A DNA stretch of 64,000 nucleotides from Nocardia asteroides (GTDB lineage Bacteria; Actinomycetota; Actinomycetes; Mycobacteriales; Mycobacteriaceae): positions 4,154,001 through 4,218,000 of the forward strand of contig NZ_CP089214.1 of the NCBI RefSeq assembly GCF_021183625.1. Reading direction: 5' to 3'. Positions 26,531 through 34,781 of the stretch are shown here, in pieces. Numbering within the stretch: the stretch's first letter is position 1; every line of letters starts with the position of its first letter. The translations under genes and the position numbers were made by a program. Below the pieces are notes generated by a model, which made no database searches, had not been told where the DNA came from, and saw only the letters and a program-made list of their open reading frames with translations.

Positions 26531-27163
26531 TCAGCCCTGGTACAGCTTCTGCCCGTAGACCTCGGGGGAGTAGTAGTGCTCCAGCTCCTCGACCGTCTCG
26601 GTGACTCCGCTCTGCACCTCCTTCACCAGCCTGGCAGCGCTGGGCAGGGTGTCGTCGGGCCACTGCTCCGGCTGCCACAGGTGGCTGCGCAGGAACGCCT
26701 TGGCGCAGTGGAAGAAGATCTGCTCGATCGCCACCTCGACCGCGAGGATGGGCCGGTGCCCGCGCACCACCATGTCGTCGAAGTAGGGCGCGTCCCTGAC
26801 CAGCCGGGCCGAGCCGTTGATCCGCAGCGTCTCGTTCCGCCCCGGGATCAGGAAGATCAGCCCGACGTGCGGGTTGACCAGGATGTTCCGGTACCCGTCG
26901 GCCCGCCGGTTGCCCGGCCGCTCCGGCACCGCGATGGTGTGCGCGTCGAGCACCTTCACGAAACCGGCCGGGTCGCCCTTCGGCGAGGCGTCGCAGTTGC
27001 CCGCCGCGTCGCTGGTGCTCAGCACCACGAACGGGCTGAGCGCGATCCACTCCCGGTCGCGCGGGTGCAGCGCGGGGCGATCCTTGTTCGCCGCACGGGG
27101 ATTCACCTCGCCGAGCAGCTCCCGCAGCTCGGCCTCGTCCGTGATCTGCGCGGTATCACCCAT
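26531..27163 (-). CDS. Pyridoxamine 5'-phosphate oxidase-like FMN split-barrel protein
   Basis: A 210-residue flavin split-barrel protein of the MSMEG_1061 type. It shows HPRDREWIALSPFVVLSTSDAAG near the N-terminus, the FMN-contact region SPKGDPAGFVKVLD, then NILVNPHVGLIFLIPGRNETLRINGSA across several strands, and the C-terminal FHCAKAFLRSHLW. Relatives bind FMN or F420 and reduce small molecules. The ATG at 27163 was chosen over an upstream TTG. It lies 19 bp downstream of the FAD amine-oxidase gene on the same strand, so possibly an operon. Confidence 0.82.
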   Translation of the reverse strand: MGDTAQITDEAELRELLGEVNPRAANKDRPALHPRDREWIALSPFVVLSTSDAAGNCDASPKGDPAGFVKVLDAHTIAVPERPGNRRADGYRNILVNPHVGLIFLIPGRNETLRINGSARLVRDAPYFDDMVVRGHRPILAVEVAIEQIFFHCAKAFLRSHLWQPEQWPDDTLPSAARLVKEVQSGVTETVEELEHYYSPEVYGQKLYQG

Positions 27164-27182
27164 GGAGTGATTCAAGCACCGC

Positions 27183-28943
27183 TCAGGGGGCGACGTCGAA
27201 CATATTCGGCAGCCCGGAAGCGTATCGATCGGCGTCCAGCTGCCGCATGGGCTCCAGCTCCGGCGAGCGCCAGAGGGTGAAGAGGGGGCAGCGCGTGGCG
27301 TCCGACCCGGCCACGTCGAGCAGCGCGTTCACCGCGCGCCGCGCCGACTCGTTGGCGCCCTCCATGGTCGCCAGGTCGATGTCGGTGCGCACGTAGTCGC
27401 CGGCCAGGAAGAGGTTCTCCAGCGGCCCGTGCGGCTCGGGGCGGGCGTCCCAGGAGCCCGCGGTGTTGATCAGCAGCGGGTCGGCATTGGTGTTGCGGCC
27501 GCGCTCGGCGTTCCAGGTGATGCCGGGGTCGAGGAACCAGGAGTGCAGGTCGGCGTCGCGGAGCACCTCGCCGCCGTCGTTCAGGTGCGTGCGCAGCTGC
27601 GCCCAGACCTCGCGGGCGATCTCCTCCGGGCTGCACTGCTCGGCCGGCTTGCCGTAGAGGATGCCGGGGGTGTGCCAGTCGGAGATGTCGACCGAGAGGC
27701 AGTCGCCGACCGTCCCGTCGCCGTACTCCGGCAGTTTGCGCCGCCACACCTGGTTCTGGTTGATCGAGGTCAGCGCCCACGGCGCGTCCACGAAGGCGGC
27801 GTGGCCGCGCGCGATGTCGACCGGGGTGCGCAGGTAGTACTGGATGCCGTTCATCCAGTCCACGACCAGCCGGTCCATCGCCCGCAGCTGCGGCCAGACC
27901 TCGAGCACCTCGGCGGTCCAGAGCCTGCGGGCCTGCTCGGCGGGGAGCGCGACCACCACGTAGTCGGCCTCGATCGTGCGCGCGCCGTCGGGGGTGTCGA
28001 TCCTGGCCGCGGCGATCCTGCGGTCCCGCACCTCGAGCGAGCGCACCTCGCTGCCCAGCTCCAGCCGGACCCCGAGCGAGCGCAGGTGCGCCAGCCACGG
28101 ATCGATCCAGGTCGCGTTGGTCGGGCCGTTCAGCGCCCGGTCCAGCGGGCCGTCGGCGGCCACCTCCAGCGGGTTGCCGAGGAACTGCTCGCCCATGGTG
28201 CCGATGGTGCGCACGCTGGCCACGCCCTCCTTCGCCGCGACCAGCAGGCTGGTGAGCGCGCGGGAGAGCAGCGCGCGGAACTCGTGCGAGCGGGCGTGGC
28301 CGTTCACGTAGTCGAACCAGGAGGCGTACTCCCACTGGCCGAGCCTGCGCGCGTCGCAGCTGGTGTTGAAGACGAGCAGCCGGTTGGCGAAGAACAGCGC
28401 CTCGTCGTTCGTCATCCTGGTGGCCGCGGTGATCGCGCCGCTGACCGTCTCGCGGAAGGTGTCCGGGGTCAGCTTCACCGGCGCCCGCGCGCCGAGCGGC
28501 ACCCGGATGTCGGCGCCGTCCGCGCGGGCCAGCCGCATCTCGGTCATGCCGACCAGGTTGTCCCGCACGCCGTCCGCGTTGCCGGGGAACGGGATGCGCC
28601 GCATGGTGTCCGGAACGTGCCGGTAGAAGCCGGGGAAGAAGCGGAAGCCGTGCTCACCGGGGAGCTCGGGCCTGCCGTCCCGCGCACTGCCGGGCACCGG
28701 CACGCTGCGCGCCTTGCCGCCCCACGCCCGCTTCTCGTGGACGGTGACCTCGAAGCCGCGCTCGGCGAGCTCGTGCGCCGCGGTGAGCCCGGCGACCCCG
28801 CCGCCGAGCACCGCGACCCGTCTGCCCGGACTCGCGAAGGCCGGAACCGGCCGTGCCGTACTCGCGATGGCCCCCGCCACCCCCGCCGTTACCGTGCCCC
28901 TCAGGAGGGTCCTGCGCGACACGGTCGACCGCTGCTCTGTCAT
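27183..28943 (-). CDS. Tat-exported FAD-dependent oxidoreductase, hydroxysqualene dehydroxylase-like
   Basis: A 586-residue protein. A twin-arginine signal (SRRTLLRG at about 9-16, then an Ala-rich hydrophobic stretch and FAS) precedes the dinucleotide fold VAVLGGGVAGLTAAHELAERG from about residue 43. The rest has the flavin amine oxidase/phytoene desaturase pattern (WGGKARS, GEHGFRFFPGFYRH, and C-terminal NLFLAGDYVRTDIDLATMEGA). It most resembles HpnE-type hydroxysqualene dehydroxylases, but no squalene or hopanoid genes are nearby. The substrate is therefore open; export by Tat suggests an extracytoplasmic hydrophobic substrate. Confidence 0.78.
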   Translation of the reverse strand: MTEQRSTVSRRTLLRGTVTAGVAGAIASTARPVPAFASPGRRVAVLGGGVAGLTAAHELAERGFEVTVHEKRAWGGKARSVPVPGSARDGRPELPGEHGFRFFPGFYRHVPDTMRRIPFPGNADGVRDNLVGMTEMRLARADGADIRVPLGARAPVKLTPDTFRETVSGAITAATRMTNDEALFFANRLLVFNTSCDARRLGQWEYASWFDYVNGHARSHEFRALLSRALTSLLVAAKEGVASVRTIGTMGEQFLGNPLEVAADGPLDRALNGPTNATWIDPWLAHLRSLGVRLELGSEVRSLEVRDRRIAAARIDTPDGARTIEADYVVVALPAEQARRLWTAEVLEVWPQLRAMDRLVVDWMNGIQYYLRTPVDIARGHAAFVDAPWALTSINQNQVWRRKLPEYGDGTVGDCLSVDISDWHTPGILYGKPAEQCSPEEIAREVWAQLRTHLNDGGEVLRDADLHSWFLDPGITWNAERGRNTNADPLLINTAGSWDARPEPHGPLENLFLAGDYVRTDIDLATMEGANESARRAVNALLDVAGSDATRCPLFTLWRSPELEPMRQLDADRYASGLPNMFDVAP

Positions 28944-29302
28944 ACGTGTTCTGCTGCCTCAAAAATTTCGGGCCTGCCACGATCGGCGGCCCTGCTCGTG
29001 TTCGAACCTGCGCACGGCGGGCCGCCCACCGCGCGCCGTGCCCCGGCCGCCGCCCCGGCGGACTCGGGCGCCTGCGACAGTACCGGGGTGCGCAGTGGCC
29101 CGTGCGCCGATGGGGTCGATTGCCGGTACTTCGCTTGAACGGGGAGTGTTTCAGATTCGCGTGGTCAGGGAGTTGGCCGGTCATTCGCCGAAATCGGCGT
29201 AAGGGGGGTTGCGTGGCGGTGGTCACCCGGGCTGCCGAAGTTCGGTCCGGGTGTATCGCCGCCGGTTCGGGTCCGCGTCGGCCGGTTGCCGGCGGACGGC
29301 GG
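28944..29302. other. Non-coding gap of 359 bp
   Basis: This gap lies between the 5' end of the FAD oxidoreductase gene and the 3' end of the EamA transporter gene, both on the minus strand. A purine-rich GAGGCAGCAG sits upstream of the oxidoreductase ATG. I see no convincing ORF, RNA gene or terminator. Confidence 0.5.
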
Positions 29303-30241
29303 TCAGGCCGCACCCGCGCCGACCGGTCGTGGGGCGGTCGCGGGCAGGGGGACCGGCCGCCGGACCATGGTCGCCGCGCCCGCGCCCGCGATCACCACCA
29401 GCGCGCCGAGCACGGCGAGCCCGCTCGGCCGTTCCCCGAACGCCACCCACGCCGCGCTCATCCCGACCACCGGCACCAGCAGCGAGTAGGGCGCCACCGC
29501 GCTCGCCGGGTAGCGGCTCATCAGGTAGGTCCACAGCCCCGAGCCCGCCAGCGTGCCGAGCACGACGATATAGGCGAGCCCGGCCAGCGCGAGCAGCCCG
29601 GCACCGCTGAAACTCGTCGCCAGCGCATGCCATCCGGCGCCCGGCCCCTCGACCGCCGCCGAGAGCGCGAGCATCGGCAGCGGCGGAATCACCGCCATCC
29701 ACATGGTCAGGTGCAGCGGGTTCACCCCGGGCGATTCCGTGGTCGCCAGCCGCGTGCCGATATTGCCGAAGGCCCACCCGAGCCCGGCCGCCAGCGTGAG
29801 CAGCACCGGCAGCAGCCCCGCGTACGGCAGCTGATCCCAGCCGATGAGCGCCATCCCGCCCAGCGCCGCCGCGATGCCCGCGCCCTGGAGCGGTCGCAGC
29901 CGCTCCCTGGCGACCAGTGCGCCGAGCACCACCGTGAACGGCGCCGACGATTGCAGCACCAGGGCGGCCAGCCCCGTCGGCATCCCGATCCGCATGGCGG
30001 TGAAGAGGAACGCGAACTGCGCGATCCCGAACCCGCCGCCGTAGAGCAGCAGCCAGCGCCCCCGCACCCGCGGGCGCGGCACGAACAGCAGCACCGGCAC
30101 CGCGATCACCGCGAAGCGGAGGGCGACGAAGAAGAAGGGCGGGAAGTGGTCGAGGCCGACCCGGATGGCCAGGAAGTTCAGCCCCCAGAGCACGACGACG
30201 GTCAATCCGAGCAGGCGGTCACGAGCGGTCACGTTTCCCAT
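29303..30241 (-). CDS. EamA/DMT-family transporter
   Basis: A 312-residue protein with ten hydrophobic segments in two EamA repeats (first from LLGLTVVVLWGLNFLAIRVGL, second after LPYAGLLPVLLTLAAGLGWAFGN). Members export metabolites such as amino acids or purines. A start at 30256 is possible, but that ATG falls inside the palindromic operator shared with the divergent LysR gene, so 30241 is preferred. The divergent LysR regulator probably controls it. The substrate is unknown. Confidence 0.85.
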   Translation of the reverse strand: MGNVTARDRLLGLTVVVLWGLNFLAIRVGLDHFPPFFFVALRFAVIAVPVLLFVPRPRVRGRWLLLYGGGFGIAQFAFLFTAMRIGMPTGLAALVLQSSAPFTVVLGALVARERLRPLQGAGIAAALGGMALIGWDQLPYAGLLPVLLTLAAGLGWAFGNIGTRLATTESPGVNPLHLTMWMAVIPPLPMLALSAAVEGPGAGWHALATSFSGAGLLALAGLAYIVVLGTLAGSGLWTYLMSRYPASAVAPYSLLVPVVGMSAAWVAFGERPSGLAVLGALVVIAGAGAATMVRRPVPLPATAPRPVGAGAA

Positions 30242-30254
30242 GCTGGGCGCGCGC

Positions 30255-30277
30255 ATTGTTCAGGACAATCGAATTGT
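30255..30277. promoter_or_regulatory. LysR-type operator between divergent genes
   Basis: ATTGT (30255-30259), ACAAT (30265-30269) and ATTGT (30273-30277) form two overlapping inverted repeats, with 5-bp and 3-bp centres. They lie between the EamA and LysR genes. A minus-strand -10 TATGAT is at 30283-30288 and a plus-strand TAGCAT at 30293-30298. Confidence 0.55.
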
Positions 30278-30292
30278 TCCGAATCATATCGG

Positions 30293-30298
30293 TAGCAT
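30293..30298 (+). promoter_or_regulatory. Candidate -10 box for leaderless lysR gene
   Basis: TAGCAT ends exactly 6 nt before the ATG at 30305, with no Shine-Dalgarno between. Confidence 0.5.
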
Positions 30299-30304
30299 TA
30301 CTTC

Positions 30305-31267
30305 ATGGTTGATGGTGGGCCGATGGCCCCGGAACGGCTCCGGGTGCTGCGCGAACTCGCCGACCGCGGCACCATCGCGGCCGTCGCCGCCGCACTGCAC
30401 AGCACACCGTCGGCGGTCTCGCAGCAACTCAAGGTGCTGGCCAGGGAGGCCGGGGTCCCGCTGCTGGAGCCGGACGGCCGCCGGGTCCGGCTCACCGACG
30501 CGGGCCGGGCCCTGGTGCCGCGCGCCGACGAGGTGCTGGCCGCGCTCGACCGCGCCGCCGCCGAGATGGCCCGCTACCGCGGCACCGCCCGCGGCCGGGT
30601 GCGGGTCGCGCTCTTCCCCTCCGGCGCCGCGCTGCTGCTGCCGAAGGTGCTCGCTGCGCTCGCCGACAGCGCCGTCGACCTGATCGCCAGCGACGAGGAC
30701 CTGCCACCCACCGAGGTGCCGCGGCTGCTCGCCGACTACGACGTCGTCCTCACGCACCGCGACGAGCGCGCCCCCTCGGTCGCCGGCCCCCGGGTGCGCG
30801 CGATCCCGCTCATGCGCGAACCCACCGACGTGGTGGTCGCCCCCGGCCACCGGCTCGCCCACCGCACCGCCGTCGACCCCGCCGAACTCGCCGACGAGAC
30901 CTGGGTGAGCGTGCGCGGCGGCTTCCCGGTCGACGACGTCCTCCGCTCGATCGCCACCGTCACCGGCGTCCAACCCCGGATCGCGCAACGGCTCAACGAC
31001 TTCCGCGTCATCGAGAGCCTCGTCGCGGCCGGCTACGCCATCGCCCTCATGCCCCGCTGGGCGGTGGCCCACCCCGACCTGGTTCCCCTCCGCCTCAGCG
31101 GCGTCCGTGCCGCCCGCCGCTACGAACTCGCGCTGCGCCCGCAAACCGAACACACCCCCGCCGTCGCCGCCGTCCGCACCGCCTTCGCCGCCGCCGCCCG
31201 CGCCGTCGCCGGCCCCGACCCGCTACAGTCCGGAGCGGACCGCCCCGACCCGATGGAGCTCCCATGA
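30305..31267 (+). CDS. LysR-family transcriptional regulator
   Basis: A 320-residue protein. The winged helix is at about 9-70 (LRVLRELADRGTIAAVAAALHSTPSAVSQQLKVLARE), followed by a two-subdomain substrate-binding fold (VRVALFPSGAALLLPKVLAAL, later RLNDFRVIESLVAAGYAIALMP). It is divergent from the EamA transporter across a dyad-rich 63-bp gap and overlaps the dienelactone hydrolase start by 4 bases. It probably controls both. The effector is unknown. Confidence 0.87.
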   Translation: MVDGGPMAPERLRVLRELADRGTIAAVAAALHSTPSAVSQQLKVLAREAGVPLLEPDGRRVRLTDAGRALVPRADEVLAALDRAAAEMARYRGTARGRVRVALFPSGAALLLPKVLAALADSAVDLIASDEDLPPTEVPRLLADYDVVLTHRDERAPSVAGPRVRAIPLMREPTDVVVAPGHRLAHRTAVDPAELADETWVSVRGGFPVDDVLRSIATVTGVQPRIAQRLNDFRVIESLVAAGYAIALMPRWAVAHPDLVPLRLSGVRAARRYELALRPQTEHTPAVAAVRTAFAAAARAVAGPDPLQSGADRPDPMELP

Positions 31268-31941
31268 CCGACCTCGACGGCGGCTACCTCGCCACCCCCA
31301 CCGGCGCCGGCCCCTTCCCCGGCGTCGTCGTCCTGCACGACGCCTTCGGCGTCACCAGCGAACTCCGCCGCGTCACCGACCACATCGCCGCCAACGGCTA
31401 CCTCGCCATCGGCCCCCGCCTCTACCGCCGCGGGCTCTGCGTCCAGCAGGTCTTCCGCGGGCTGCTCCGCGACACCGGCCCGGTCTTCGACCAGATCCAG
31501 CGTGCCCGCGACACCCTCACCGCCCGCCCCGACTGCACCGGCCGGGTCGGCGTCATCGGCTTCTGCATGGGTGGGCGCTTCGCCATCGTCACCGGCGGCA
31601 GCGGCATGTTCGACGCCGCCTCCGTGAACTACGGCCTGCTCTACCCCGGCAAGCCGGTCGACCACCTGCTCACCGCCCCGTGCCCGGTGGTCGCCAGCTA
31701 CGGGGACAGTGATCCCTACATCCCCACCGCCGACACCGAGCGGTACCGGGACGCACTGGAAGCCGCGGGCGTCCGCACCGACTTCAAGATCTACCCCGGA
31801 GCCAGCCACTCCTTCTTCCAGGACTACTCCGGCGTGCCCGGCCTCTACATGAAGGTCATGGGCACCACCCACGACCCCGACGTCTCCACCGACGCCTGGT
31901 CCCGCATCTTCACCTTCTTCAGCGAGAATCTGGGTCGCTAG
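31264..31941 (+). CDS. Dienelactone hydrolase-family alpha/beta hydrolase
   Basis: A 225-residue alpha/beta hydrolase with the DLH triad. The nucleophile Cys is in GVIGFCMGGRFA near residue 101, the Asp in VASYGDSDPYIP, and the His in YPGASHSFFQD. DLH enzymes open lactones, such as those made in chloroaromatic breakdown, but many homologues have other ester substrates. The start overlaps the LysR stop (ATGA, 31264-31267), so it is co-translated with its likely regulator. Confidence 0.85.
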   Translation: MTDLDGGYLATPTGAGPFPGVVVLHDAFGVTSELRRVTDHIAANGYLAIGPRLYRRGLCVQQVFRGLLRDTGPVFDQIQRARDTLTARPDCTGRVGVIGFCMGGRFAIVTGGSGMFDAASVNYGLLYPGKPVDHLLTAPCPVVASYGDSDPYIPTADTERYRDALEAAGVRTDFKIYPGASHSFFQDYSGVPGLYMKVMGTTHDPDVSTDAWSRIFTFFSENLGR

Positions 31942-31954
31942 GTCATCGCCGAAG

Positions 31955-32338
31955 TCAGCGAACCGTCGAGTCGATATCGGACGTGTTGGCGCTCTCCGTC
32001 GCGTCATATGCGGCATTGGCCTTGCGGAACATCTCGGCCATGGCCTGAACGACCTCGATATGCTGGCGGAGCGCATCGCGGAACGAACCGGAGCCCACGC
32101 CGCCCATCGCGAGGTCACGAAACTTTCCACCGAGAGCCTGCGAGGAGCGCAGCGCTCCGAAAGAGGCTGCGTAGTCGAGATTCTCGGTTCGATAGGCGAG
32201 GTCGGTGAGCTCTTCGATATAGCGCTCGCACTCGGCTGCACAGGCCTCCGCGACGCCCTGTTCGACGATCAAGCGGCCGTCGGTCGCGTCACTTTCGAGG
32301 GCGGTGAATACGCGGCGCATCTCATTCTGGTCGGTCAC
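31955..32338 (-). CDS. Helical ESX-substrate-like protein
   Basis: A 127-residue, almost entirely helical protein with no signal peptide. The central break (QALGGKFRDLAMGGVGSGS) separates two long helices, as in WXG100-like proteins. The C-terminal helix ends in AAYDATESA, where Tyr111 and Glu115 give the YxxxD/E type VII export signal. There is no WXG motif. The GTG start follows GAGGAGG at 4 nt. It is the last gene of a three-gene operon with a DUF3558 lipoprotein and an EspI-like ATPase. GC is visibly lower than in the flanking genes. The secretion role is inferred. Confidence 0.6.
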   Translation of the reverse strand: MTDQNEMRRVFTALESDATDGRLIVEQGVAEACAAECERYIEELTDLAYRTENLDYAASFGALRSSQALGGKFRDLAMGGVGSGSFRDALRQHIEVVQAMAEMFRKANAAYDATESANTSDIDSTVR

Positions 32339-32352
32339 GGTGCCTCCTCGGG

Positions 32353-32871
32353 TCACTGCGGGATCCACTGATCGATCGCGCGTGCCGCGCGCACCACGGT
32401 GCCGCAGGGATCGGGTAGTTCGGCGAGTGTGATCGCCTTGCTGATGTAGAAGCTGACGGTGCCTTGGGAGGTCCCGTACATCACGCTGCAATTGCCCGGC
32501 GGCTTCTCGTCACCTTCGACGAACGTCGTGGCTTGTCGGCCCGGCAGATCCGCTTCGCGGAAGTCACCGAACGAACTGTTCGCGCGAAACTCTTCCGGAG
32601 TTCTATCGGTCGCGAAGATCCGAAGCGCGTATCCGTCTCCGCGCCATTGACATCCGACCCAGCCGGAGAGAGACGTCCCGAATGGGTTGTCGTTTTTCGA
32701 GTCCGGGTTCACCCCCGTCTCCGCGACAACGCTGTCGGGCAGAGTGCACGAATCGAACAGCACCTCGGGTGCGATCGAAGTGGGCGTAGCCGAACCCTCC
32801 GTCCCCGAATCACACCCCGCGACCAACGGCACCACCGCCAGCGCGCAGAAGAGCGCGAAACGTCCCCGCAT
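32353..32871 (-). CDS. DUF3558-family lipoprotein
   Basis: A 172-residue lipoprotein. The signal peptide MRGRFALFCALAVVPLVAGC ends in a lipobox with Cys20, followed by a short Ser/Thr linker. A compact domain contains two Cys pairs (DSCTLPD, GCQWRG, GNCSVMY, PDPCGTV), the DUF3558 pattern common in Nocardia and other Actinobacteria. The function is unknown; members cluster with type VII-like genes. The ATG is preceded by GGAGGGGGAACC. It lies between the ATPase gene (21-bp gap) and the small helical gene (14-bp gap). Lower GC than the surroundings. Confidence 0.8.
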   Translation of the reverse strand: MRGRFALFCALAVVPLVAGCDSGTEGSATPTSIAPEVLFDSCTLPDSVVAETGVNPDSKNDNPFGTSLSGWVGCQWRGDGYALRIFATDRTPEEFRANSSFGDFREADLPGRQATTFVEGDEKPPGNCSVMYGTSQGTVSFYISKAITLAELPDPCGTVVRAARAIDQWIPQ

Positions 32872-32892
32872 GGTTCCCCCTCCGTGCCGACT

Positions 32893-34590
32893 CTACCCCG
32901 GCCCCTGCCGATACTGCTGCGCCGCAACATAACCGAAGTCGTCCGCGACCATCGCGGCCAATTCGAGCAGCGCGCGCCGAGTCGGCTTGGAGACCAGCTC
33001 CAGGTCGATTTCGGCCCCTTCGGCGAGGTGGTCGTCGAAGGGGACGACCTGGACGGCGCGGGTGCGGTCGAGGAAGAGGCGGCGGAGCTGGTCGAGGTCG
33101 ACGGTGGAGGCGCCGCGGCGGGAGGCGTTGACGACGACGACCGTGCGCTCGACGAGTTTGCTGTGCCCGTGGTGGTCCAGCCAGTCGAGGGTGGCGGAGG
33201 CGCTGCGGGCGCCGTCGATGGCGGGGGAGGTGACGAGGACGAGGGAGCTGGCCATGTCGAGGACGCCCGCCATGGCGGAGTGCATGAGGCCGGTGCCGCA
33301 GTCGGTGAGGATGATGTTGTAGAAGGACTGCAGGATGCCGATGGCCTTGCGGTAATCGGCTTCGCTGAACGCCTCGGAGACGGCCGGGTCCTGTTCGCTG
33401 GCGAGCACTTCGAGGCGGCTCGGGGCCTGCGAGGTATGCGCCCTGACGTCCGAGTAGCGGGTGATTTGCTGGTCTTCGAGCAGGTTGCGGACGGTGGAGC
33501 GGGTCTGCCGCGGTACCCGGTGCGCGAGCGTGCCGAGGTCGGGGTTGGCGTCGATGGCGATCACGCGGTCGCCGCGCATGGAGGCGAAGGTGGAGCCGAG
33601 GCCGACGGTGGTCGTGGTCTTGCCGACGCCGCCCTTGAGCGAGAGGATCGCGATCCGGTAGTCGCCGCGGACCGGCTGGTTCACCCGGTCGAAGAGTTCG
33701 CGGTAGACCAGGTCGGCGGAGGATTCGCCGGGGTTGATCATGCCGCCGGAGGCCTTGTGCACGGCCCGGCGCCAGCCGCTGCGCGGCGCCCGGCGGGCCC
33801 GCTTGAGCAGGTTGAGGTCGTTCACCGAGTGGCCGGGCTGCCCGGGGGCCAGCATGTGCTGCGGCTGGAACGGCTGCGGATTGCCCTGCCAGCCGGGGCC
33901 GGGACCGGGGCCGGGCTGCGGCGGGAGGCCGGGAGGCATGCCGTAACCCTGCGGGCCCTGCGGGCCGGGGCCAGGGCCGGGGCCACCGAGCATGCCGGGC
34001 GGCGGACCGGGCTGCGGCGGCAGCGGTGGCTGCTGGTAGGGAGACTGCTGCGGGGGCGGCGGCGGAGCCCAGCTGTAGATCGGCCCGCTCGACGGGTCCG
34101 CCCCGCCGGGACCCGGTGCGGCGCCGGGATTCTCGGGCTGGATGGGGTGCGCACCGCTGTGCTGCGGCTGGGCGAACTGCCCGGAGTTGTACGGACCACC
34201 GGGCTGCGGCGGGGCGAAACCCTCCGAACCTTCGGGAAAACCGCTGGGCGAGAAGCCACCCTGACGTTCGCCACCGAACCCGGACGGCTGTACCGGGAAC
34301 CCACCGGACGGCTCCGCCGAGAACCCACCCGGCTGGTCAGCGCTGAAACCGCCGGACGAATCCGGACCGAACCCCGAACGCTCCGCGCCGAACCCACCGG
34401 ACGCTTCCGGACCGAACCCCGGCCGCTCCCCGCTGAACCCCGACCCCTCGCCTGACGCCTCCGATTCCGGCGCACCCGCCGAATCATCCTGCGCCCGACG
34501 CGCTCCGGCGTCCGAATCGGCATCGCCCGAATCCGCGGGCGCGCTCTGCAGCCAGGGCGGCGAAGTCGGGTTGTGGTCGTTCGTGGTCAC
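32893..34590 (-). CDS. EspI-like MinD/ParA ATPase with proline-rich N-terminus
   Basis: A 565-residue protein. Residues 1-240 are disordered, with many Phe-Gly/Ser-Gly (GFGAE, GGFSAE) and Pro/Gln-rich repeats. The ATPase follows: deviant Walker A LKGGVGKTTTTVGLG near 315-330, switch region AIDANPDLGTLAHRV, and ILTDCGTGLMHSAMAGVLD. The plan matches EspI (Rv3876), the ESX-1-associated ATPase, and related T7SS proteins. The GTG start follows GGGGGA. It heads the operon with the DUF3558 lipoprotein and the helical protein. No ESX core gene (EccB-E, MycP) is in the window. Confidence 0.8.
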   Translation of the reverse strand: MTTNDHNPTSPPWLQSAPADSGDADSDAGARRAQDDSAGAPESEASGEGSGFSGERPGFGPEASGGFGAERSGFGPDSSGGFSADQPGGFSAEPSGGFPVQPSGFGGERQGGFSPSGFPEGSEGFAPPQPGGPYNSGQFAQPQHSGAHPIQPENPGAAPGPGGADPSSGPIYSWAPPPPPQQSPYQQPPLPPQPGPPPGMLGGPGPGPGPQGPQGYGMPPGLPPQPGPGPGPGWQGNPQPFQPQHMLAPGQPGHSVNDLNLLKRARRAPRSGWRRAVHKASGGMINPGESSADLVYRELFDRVNQPVRGDYRIAILSLKGGVGKTTTTVGLGSTFASMRGDRVIAIDANPDLGTLAHRVPRQTRSTVRNLLEDQQITRYSDVRAHTSQAPSRLEVLASEQDPAVSEAFSEADYRKAIGILQSFYNIILTDCGTGLMHSAMAGVLDMASSLVLVTSPAIDGARSASATLDWLDHHGHSKLVERTVVVVNASRRGASTVDLDQLRRLFLDRTRAVQVVPFDDHLAEGAEIDLELVSKPTRRALLELAAMVADDFGYVAAQQYRQGPG

Positions 34591-34735
34591 AGTTCCCCCA
34601 TCTGCTCGGTTTCTCGAGCAGAGAGCTCGGCCTGATTGCGAAACCACGCTAGCACGGGGGTGGTGGCCGCGCGCTCCGGTGTCGAGCCATCCCCAGCCCT
34701 GGCCACACGTCGATGAACAGCAGGTGACGACGCGA

Positions 34736-34772
34736 AACGGGTGCGGCCCCGGCGACCGGAACCGCACCCGTT
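34736..34772 (-). terminator. Likely leuA terminator
   Basis: AACGGGTGCGG (34736-34746) and CCGCACCCGTT (34762-34772) form an 11-bp stem. On the minus strand it starts 9 bases after the leuA stop and is followed by a short T-containing tract. Confidence 0.6.
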
Positions 34773-34781
34773 GCACAGGAC

